The notes under the pieces are model-generated. The model was not told the origin of the DNA, did not search any database, and saw only the letters and a program-made list of their open reading frames with translations. A stretch of 64,000 nucleotides of DNA from assembly GCF_004210375.1 (NCBI RefSeq), contig NC_134834.1, positions 155,949,290-156,013,289 of the forward strand. The letters run 5' to 3'. Shown in pieces: positions 56,520 to 64,000 of this stretch. Source of the stretch: Tachypleus tridentatus (taxonomy: Eukaryota > Arthropoda > Merostomata > Xiphosura > Limulidae). The position numbers were made by a program, and so were the translations under genes. Every line of letters begins with the position of its first letter. Within the stretch, counting starts at the first letter, position 1.

Positions 56520-58440
56520 GTTGAACCTGTTTGAGTTTCTAGATAGATAGAAGAGGAGAAGGTTTTTAGTTAGAATTTGTTACAGACTACCAGATGAAAC
56601 TGATGTAATTAATGAGAAATACTACAGTGAGATAGAGAAAATTCAACTGTCAATGGCATTATAATTGTGTGATATTTTAATTTCATGCATATAAATTGAA
56701 AAGTGTTAGTCAAATCATGAGGGAGATAAATTTTAGAAATATCTCAGGATGGCTTTCTTTGACAGTTGGTTTAAGAACTTTCTAGGGATAATTCTGTTTT
56801 AGATTTATTGTTGACTTCTATTAAAGAAATGGTTGATAAAGGTTGGAGAGCATTTGGATGTGAGGAGGTGAAACAAGAATTGTGTGCTGTGAATTGAGCA
56901 ACTGAATCAATTAGATACTGACAAAATGTGGGAAATTTTTTAAAAATAAATTCTTAAATATTCAACATTGGCATGTTTCATATAGACGAAAAACAAATGA
57001 TGGCTGCAGGTAAGAAAATTAGGTTGGCTCATAAGGGATATGAAGGAAAAATTAAAGTTTTGTAAATATAAGTTCACATTCAGTGCAGTGATTGGAGGTT
57101 TGATCAAATGGGAAAAACAAAAATATGAAAATAAGTTGTAAATGTAAAAATAAATGCTAAGAATTTCTTTGGATACATCAAGGGTATGTAAAGTGTTAGA
57201 ACGAGAGTAAAGGCTTTGAGGAATGGTACTCAAAAACTAATATGTAATGAGTATTGGATAGCTGGGTTATTAAATTCTGTTTTTTCTTCAATTTTTATTA
57301 ATGAAGATATAAGCAATATTCCTAAACCTGAAACAAGATGATCACTTTAGTTTTGAACTTAAGATAAAAAATGGGAAGTTTAAAGCATCTAGACTTGTAT
57401 AAGGGTTTTGGAAGAGATTGGATATGCGAGTCACTTGCTATTTATGTAAGTCCCTGAATAGCAGACAGGTGCTAGAAGTTTGGAGGTTGGCTAATATTAT
57501 TAATCTTTTCAAAGAAGGTGACAAAAACTGTAACAGTAATTATAGATCTTTTAGATTCACCTTGATGGTAGGAAATGTTTTTGAAAGTTTGATAAAATAT
57601 GCTTTGTAAAATAATTTAACAAAGTAAAAATTTTCTGAGATAGTCAACATGGTTTTACCAGAGTTAAAATCTTGTCTTACAAATCTTTTGATATTATTTG
57701 AGAAGGTTTGCAGATAGGGTGCAGGTGTGGATGTGTTGAATCTGAATTTTCAGAAAGCATTTGACAAATTGCTACAGAAAAGGTTTGCTAAAATTTATTT
57801 CTGTGGATGTGGCTTATTAGATAGAAAACTAGTCAGATGAGAGAAGGCAAGATTTTTATGAATGGATTTCAATCAAGCTGGATTAATGTCACAATTGGGG
57901 TACCTTAGGGTTTAGTCTTAGGACATCTGTTCATTTTTATTTACATCAATGACATAGATGAAGGGGTGGTAAATACATTATTTAAATTTACTAATTATAT
58001 TAAAAGTTTGATTGTTGCTAGTTGTAAGAAGGATGCTACTGCCTTAAAAAAGGATTTGTATTATCTGGCGAGTTGAGTAAACAAATGGCTTATAATGAAT
58101 GAGTGTGGGATATTGCATTTTGAATTATGAGTATAATTTTGATGGGAATAATATTAACAGTGTCATGGAAGAAAATAATCTGGTCAGTCAGTTTCTTAAG
58201 TCATTCAAGCAATGTAATGTTGCTAGAGGCAGGGCAAATAGGACTTTAGATTGTATCTACAGAAATGTTGGAGGTTATAATGTCATTGTATAGGGCATTG
58301 TTTAATCTATATTTTGAATATTCTGTTCAGTCTTGGGCTCCTTACCTCGTAAAGGACATTGGATTGTGTGAAAAGGTTTAATGACAAGGGAAAAACAATG
58401 TAGGTGGAATCATTCACTGAAAGTATAGTGCTACTACTTA
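56520..58440 (+). mobile_element. CR1-like LINE relic spanning endonuclease to RT tail
   Basis: Decayed plus-strand copy in proper order: endonuclease remnants at 56600-56900 (including a GEHLDV block), then ANIINLFKEGDKNCNSNYRS at about 57490-57550 (RT entry, usually KKGDK...NYRPISLT), QHGFTR and SCLTNLLILFEKV near 57640-57710, NFQKAFDKL near 57750, KSFKQCNVARGRANRTLDCI near 58200, and EYSVQSWAPYL near 58315. Frames change often. It is longer than the copy at 5870-6997 and lies in the presumed LANCL3 intron. Confidence 0.82.
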
Positions 58441-59547
58441 TATTATTTGAAAAAGAAATAATTATAATGTACTTTTTATTACAGTTTATAGTTTTTACAA
58501 TAAGATTAGTTTTTAGAACAGGTACGATGTTTTTATCACTGGTGTGATCATTACACTTTTTTATCAGTAAGTGAACTTAAAATGAAACTATCAAGTACTT
58601 TCTTTTTTTTATACACTTTCCAGTAGTTATTAAAAATAACTAAATTTAGACTTTATGATGTAGAAAGGATGTTACATTTGCTGAAAAGGTAAAGAGGAGA
58701 GTTACTTTAGAAGGCTGTTGATTTAAAATATGTTCACTATGATGTTACACTTAAGTTGGAAGATTTAGGGGATTTGAATCAGCTGTTCAAGAATGATGCA
58801 AGTTTAGATACACTACTTATAATGTATGTTTTGGATTTCTGTTACTATATTCTGAATATATTTTGTAGCTTTTGAAAAATACAGAGTGGACTGAATATGT
58901 AATTATAATGATAAAATGCCCTGACATCTCTGCTAAATTTCTTTATTCTTTACTAAAATTTCATATTCTAGCCTTTATTGTTCTACATCTAGAACACCTT
59001 TGTAACAGTGTTAAACTGACAAATTTAAAGAAAAATGGACATGTATGTATATATATATGACCAGTGTGTTGTGACATGATCAAAATCAAGTTTTGTTATA
59101 TGGGTACATAGCTAAATACTCTTGTATAATGTAAAAAAAAAAGTTTATATATTATAAAAATAATATCAATTTAATGTTCATTATATACAATAGGTAATAT
59201 AAGACTAGGAGAAAAAAGTTTATAATGCTTTTGTGTATATATAAATAATGACATATGTCTGAACCAAATTATTACAGTGATATGAAATGTGCTGGGACCA
59301 ATTGCAGAGCTCTGTGATGTTTAACCATTAAAATGGTCAGTCACTAATGGGTAATTTGTGGTTGCTTGTATCTGATGATTAATGCTTGTTTCGTATTTAC
59401 TCTACAGAAAATATTTTGCTTAATAATGTAAAGATGTTGAAGGATTTTTCTGGAGTGTTTTCCTGATAAATATTTGGTTTCAAATTACAGAATGAACAAT
59501 AGTTACATACTTTGGGAATCTGTTATATACTTAATGCCTGTTTCACC
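58441..59547. other. AT-rich stretch, possible further LINE tail
   Basis: 58660-58800 may be the eroded end of the CR1-like ORF. The remainder is AT-rich with nothing recognised. Confidence 0.35.
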
Positions 59548-60393
59548 TGTAACAGATTGACTGTTATACATTTAGTTTAATACTTATATTTATTTCAGTA
59601 TAGTGTTTTTTTATGCATGTGATGTACATATTTCGATGTGTATTATTCAAGTCCTGCCTATTCTCTAAATTTGTAGTAGATTCATGAGAGTAAGAACCAA
59701 TGACATTTGTTTTATAAAACTGTTAGCATCTTTACAAGCATTGTTGAACCTTTCAGAATCTTGTGTATATGTAAACTGACAAGCCTAGAGATAGTTATTA
59801 TCTTTTAGCCACAGTCAGTATACTATAAACCTGAGAAGCTATAATTGGGATTAACACTTATTAATCGGTAAACCAGAGAATTGGACTGGAAACATTTATA
59901 GTTTTTGAGCATTATAAACCATTTATCTTCTGTGAATTAACTTTGAACATTAGTTTTTTACGAGGACATTAGATATTATTGTCAGCAAAAACTTATGGAT
60001 GCTTCAAGCTTAACCAGCTGTTAAAAGAGATATACAAGTATATAAACAATGAATTAATTTGCTCTCTGTGAATGTTGATTAAAAAAAAAAGTTCCAAACT
60101 TCAGATATAAGACTCTTTTGTTTGAAAAACTCTTGTACATAAACAATCAATTGTAATAACTATTAGTAATAACCTTTATTATAAATAGTTTTTTGTTTGT
60201 ATGTAAAAATAAATTTGTGTTTTAAAAAGAAAATTGTGTGTATCAATCTTGTTGGCAAATAACGTAAATTTGATACATATTAATATTTAATTAACTTATA
60301 AATTCAAAAATCTGGTTATTTGAACTGGTAATGTGTAATGTATGTAATATAATAAATCGGAGGCTTGTTCGAGATAAATTATAATACCTAACA
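59548..60393 (+). repeat. LTR of the dispersed family, plus orientation
   Basis: TGTAACAGATTGACTGTTAT start; CAAGTCCTGCCTATTCTCTA, TATAAACCTGAGAAGCTATA and GATAAATTATAATACCTAAC+A at the end. It is directly followed by jockey-like copy B. No target duplication was identified. Confidence 0.82.
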
Positions 60394-60403
60394 TAATAAA
60401 TTG

Positions 60404-61070
60404 CCCCTTTGTGTGGATTCCTGTACATGTTGAGGAGGCCTCTCAGAAAAGGTTCTGTTCTTTCAATTTCCCTCGTCTGGGATCCAAGCATCCGCCCACA
60501 TGTTTACAATGCTTGGTGACCTGTGAATGGAAGAAGAGGATCCTGGTGGTTGAGGGGTTTAACCCAAACACACCATTTTGACCTTGAATTCCTGTAGATG
60601 AGCAACTTTGGGGTAGCCCCCCCAGAGTCGATCAGCTGGTTCACTTGGGATAGGGTCAACTTACTACCAGAGTTGGATGTTCTCGATGTGTGTTGTGAAT
60701 GTTGAATCTGATGCTGGAGTATGGGTATAGTGCTCACAAAACCCTGGTGTTGCTGTAGTGTTATTGTTTGGCAATGCTAGATCCACTTCCTTTGTTTCTG
60801 GATTCGGGTGTTTCCTTGGGTCTGTCTTCTTCTCCAGCCCCAAGATGCAGAATGGTCATTCCTTCATGCCCTTAATCACTGGAATCTTCTTCCAACAATG
60901 GAGACCTGCCAAACTGACCCAGGGTAGGATCCATGGAGGTCTATAGACCTTCATGAAATAAAGAAAAAAAGACAAGGTTGACTGACAACAGAAGGGCTCT
61001 TCACCCAATTTGCCTATACATAAATAAAAATAGCCACTTTGATACAATGAAACTGTTGAGGTTTACATTC
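60404..61070 (+). mobile_element. Jockey-like LINE copy B, internally deleted
   Basis: 60404-60780 matches the leader of copy A (GGATTCCTGTACATGTTGAG, TTGGGGTAGCCCCCC, GTGCTCACAAAACCC). It then jumps directly to the 3' part of ORF1 (60780-60920 corresponds to 51476-51600). After the end of ORF1, 61029-61060 reads as the start of a jockey-type ORF2 (ATLIQ, an in-frame stop where Trp is expected, then NC). About 1.3 kb of leader plus ORF1 (not counting the SINE in copy A) is missing. Confidence 0.8.
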
Positions 61071-61489
61071 AGATCACAATCATACGTATTTTATTAACAT
61101 GCTGTCTTTACAACCAAGAATGATGATACCATTTTAAACATATTTATAAGGTAGGTTTGCCCTTGATATTAGCCAATGTCATAGGTGATACTGGCCACCT
61201 CACTCATGTTTTTACATTTTTAAGAGCTATTGGTCTTTTTAGCTTTTAATTTAAGGTTTTTATTGGACTATACACTGTTTTAGCATGATTTTGTTTACAC
61301 ATTTTAATTTTATTTTGACTTGAACCCAGGACTGGAAAGGCCAACTTCAGGTGACTGACAGCAAGTTTGAATTTAATGCTTCAGTCTTCCTGGTGGGTCT
61401 TAATTTTACATATTTTTATCTTAATTTCAATATACCATTATTGTATACTACATCTTGTTTGGCATGGATGGCCTAGTAGCTTTGTGGCA
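61071..61489. other. Unannotated stretch between two retroelements
   Basis: May include eroded ORF2 of copy B or the 5' part of the gypsy-class element; no motif supports either. Confidence 0.35.
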
Positions 61490-63240
61490 ATAAACATGAA
61501 ATACTTACCTACCGGATCTTGTTTCGGGACCTGTTGTGGTTGGAGTAAGGCCTACTTTGCCAATTTAGGGTGTATCATTATTGTTGGGAAATGATTTGGT
61601 TGGTGGCAAAATTTTTCCCAAATCCTAAATGGTTAGTGAGCTGATCACTGTTTTATCTGAGGATGATGTTTTTGTGGAGAATCCTCAAGTATTTCCGTTT
61701 TGTGCTCAGGTGAAGAAATTAAATCAAAAAGAAATGATAGACATGTTCAGAGGACAACATTATAGATTTGTCTCAAATATTTTTTTGGACCCAATGAGGA
61801 CCATGTAAATAATTGTCTTACTGACAATTCATTGGTGAGCAACAATGATGAAAGTGAGGGATCTGGCTTATCTGCTGAAGTTCTGTTTGCTAGAAGTAAA
61901 CTGATTGCTGAGCAAGTAAAAAATTCAAAGTTCTCATCACTGTTTAAATATTCATTCCTAAAGAATGAACTGGAGAAAGGTCCTAAAGTTACTTTTCCAA
62001 AAATGAGAAAATGGAGACCATCAAATGTACCAATTTTTAGAATAACAGTCTGTAGTTTATCAAATTGTTGTTCCAAAAGCATATCATTCTGATATATTGA
62101 AAGTGGTCCATGAACTCTCCATGGATGGTCATTTAAGAGTCAACAAGATGTTTTACAAAGTTATGAGACATTTCTTTTGGTCTAAAATTAAGGCAAGACA
62201 TTTCCCAGTTTTGTAAAACATGTCATACCTGTCAGTTGGTTGTAAAACCTAACGAGAAAAATTCTTGTTGCTCCTTTGAAACCTGCCCCAACTTTTGAAG
62301 AACCCTTCAGTTGTATGATTATTTACTGTGTTGGACCTTTACCAAAAACTTGATTAGGTAACCAGTGTTTCTTCCTTGACTGTCATGTGTTTATCCACTC
62401 AATTCCCTAAAGTTATCTCCTTTAGAAACATTTCAGCCAAAAAATATCTAAAACTTTGATTAATTTCTTCACTTTGTTGGCTTTCCCATATAAATTCAGT
62501 TTTATCAGGGATAAATTTTCTGTCTGGTTTGTTGTGAAATGCTGTATACCAGCTCGGTGCTAAACGGATCAAATCTGGTTTGTACCATCATGAATCACGA
62601 AGTGTTCTTAAGAGATTTCCCTTTACCTTGAAAAATGTGATTTAGATATACTGTCTTAATAATGAGAAGTATTGAGATGAAGAAAGTAAGTTATAATTAT
62701 TTATTGTTCGTGAGTTGGTTCAGGAGCTGTTACAGTTTAGCATGTTCAAGTTGGTGTTTGGCCATTCAGTTTGTGGCCCATTGAAGTTCTTGAAGAAATA
62801 GTGGTTGGAAGATGACCCAAAATAAATGCTCTTACTGAACTGTGTTTCCAAGTTTTTGCCCAGAATGTTAGATGGTTATGAATTGGCTCAAGAAAATTTA
62901 AAACTATCCTAAGCTAGAATGAAAAATGTTTATGACCAGAAGGCTGGAGTGTACAAGTTGTGTAATGGTGACATGGTCTTAGAATTGATACCTATTATGA
63001 GACACCCACTCAAGGCTAGGTACCATAGTCCCAATGAAGTTGTTGGGAAAGTCAGTGTGACAGACTATGTTGCAAAAACACCTGATCGTCAAAAAGCAAC
63101 CCAGCTGTGTTATGTCAGCATGACAAGATCTATTGTGCCAATATAAAGATAGACAAGACAGACCTCATGTAATATAAGATCAAGAGAACACAATGGATCT
63201 GGTTAAAATGAAGCCCTATAGATACTTTACTCAATAAAGA
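61490..63240 (+). pseudogene. Ty3/gypsy-class retroelement relic with protease directly before integrase
   Basis: Near 61570-61620 a GVSLLLGNDLVGG block marks the C-terminal flap region of a retroelement aspartic protease. From 61840 the integrase follows: an N-terminal part, a zinc-binding HHCC-type region broken by a frameshift (TCHTC near 62220), remnants of the core with a GPLPKT-like block near 62335, and a C-terminal region ending near 63146 (TPDRQKATQLCYVSM). No reverse transcriptase lies between protease and integrase. This order is known for Gmr1-like elements; otherwise an internal deletion would be needed. Multiple stops and frameshifts make it inactive. AAAGAGGGG at about 63264-63272 could be a polypurine tract. 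Confidence 0.72.
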
Positions 63241-63441
63241 AATTTTGTAAATGTTTCTCTTAAAGAGGGGATTATTGTTGTATATACAGAAGTCTTCAGC
63301 TTAAGAATTACTATTTAGTAATTCATTACTTAATCATTGTTCAGTTTTCATAACAAGTGTTAAAAGTTAATTATTTTAAAAGTGATAATAATGACGAATT
63401 TTGTTATGCAACTCTACAAGTCATACATTGTGTAGGTAGTT

Positions 63442-63540
63442 TAATTATCAGTGATGTCGAGAAAGCCCACTTGTAGAGAAAAATATATATGTAAAAATGG
63501 CTCGTTTGGGTTGAGAAAATATTTTACATATATAGGTAGT
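63442..63540 (+). repeat. Isolated Penelope-like flank with hairpin
   Basis: 63442-63502 is nearly identical to 20271-20332 beside the Penelope-like ORF. It continues into a perfect 13-bp inverted repeat, TATATATGTAAAA (63484-63496) and TTTTACATATATA (63522-63534), with a 25-nt loop. No ORF is attached. Confidence 0.65.
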
Positions 63541-63872
63541 TTAATTGTTGTACTTAGCTTGTGTAGTATTGTTTTCTTTTTATGTGTAATATTCTTGTTA
63601 CTAGAGGGCTAAATTTTTCTGTTGTGGGTTATAAATATGTGCAGATACGGAAATAAGATAAGGTAATCTAAGATAATGAAAGTGAAAGTAAAACAGTGAA
63701 TTTAAACTGCATGATTGTTAGTTTAGCCATATCAGTTGATTTCTAAAATGCATTTCATGGCATGTATTGTAACAATCCAGTAGAGGAGGCTAATTTGTCT
63801 TGTCAAAATGTATTCTGAAGTAATTGAATCTTCCTGTGTGGACTTTGACAAAAAGGAGACATCAGTATTTTT

Positions 63873-63940
63873 CAGTGTATAAGACAAACTTTTTTTCCAA
63901 AAAAAAAGGGGGCTTAAAACTTCCTACATCCTGTACACTG
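63873..63940. repeat. Short inverted repeat, possible transposon-like hairpin
   Basis: CAGTGTATAAGACAAAC at 63873 and CCTGTACACTG ending at 63940 are partly inverted, around T-rich and A-rich tracts (TTTTTTTCC / AAAAAAAGGGGG). It looks like a MITE tip or fold-back element. The rest of 63541-64000 shows nothing recognised. Confidence 0.3.
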
Positions 63941-64000
63941 TAGGTCAAAAGTTTTTTTGCCTCACTAGGCATACTGTACCTTATACAGCAAGGACTACAA

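Noticed and set aside
61367-61594. 75-codon hydrophobic frame before the gypsy-class element
   Set aside because: The protease block is read in a different frame over its end, and the rest is low-complexity.

Overview
This window looks like animal (metazoan) nuclear DNA. It is AT-rich, it has widely spaced small exons with GT-AG introns, and it carries a dense load of decayed transposable elements. The mix of a tRNA-headed SINE family (nine copies), Penelope-like, CR1-like, jockey-like and Ty3/gypsy retroelements, and Tc1 and hAT DNA transposons suggests a chelicerate genome, most likely a horseshoe crab. That assignment rests on my recognition of the SINE and the repeat mix, so it is an inference. 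I see no bacterial operons, CRISPR array or bona fide tRNA/rRNA gene.

Two host genes are supported. The first is a C2H2 zinc-finger gene on the + strand. Its four coding exons (23298-23409, 36335-36447, 41947-42124, 45292-46391) join in phase to 1503 nt, or 500 aa: an acidic non-finger N-terminus followed by eleven tandem fingers. A fifth segment, 42532-42662, fits the same splice phase as an alternative last exon that would give a finger-less 177-aa isoform. Decayed extra fingers lie beyond the stop codon. The second gene is the first coding exon of a LANCL3-like (lanthionine synthetase C-like) gene at 53934-54482. Two perfect inverted repeats, one with CRE-like TGACGT arms, lie 150-210 bp upstream. 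The remaining LANCL3 exons are not recognisable in the window.

Region by region: 1-23 kb is intergenic and repeat-filled. It holds a 50-bp tandem array, SINEs, a CR1-like LINE cut off at a SINE, a gypsy integrase scrap abutting an LTR, a Tc1 element with a TA duplication and IR/DR ends, a relic of a repeated gene family, and a Penelope-like fragment. From 23 to 46 kb is the zinc-finger gene, whose introns contain a ZMYM1/hAT relic, a hAT element with perfect 8-bp target duplication, a solo LTR with 4-bp duplication, a pyrimidine-rich block, a MITE and SINEs. From 47 to 53 kb is more repeat, including a jockey-like LINE whose ORF1 is split by a composite SINE with an 11-bp duplication. From 54 to 64 kb, probably inside or beyond the first LANCL3 intron, are a second CR1-like LINE, another LTR, an internally deleted jockey-like copy, and a gypsy-class element in which protease lies directly upstream of integrase.

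The most interesting signals are the possible finger-less isoform, the decaying 3' end of the finger array, the 3' tail shared by three SINE families, the protease-integrase order, the IR/DR Tc1 with only two in-frame stops, and the paired palindromes upstream of LANCL3.
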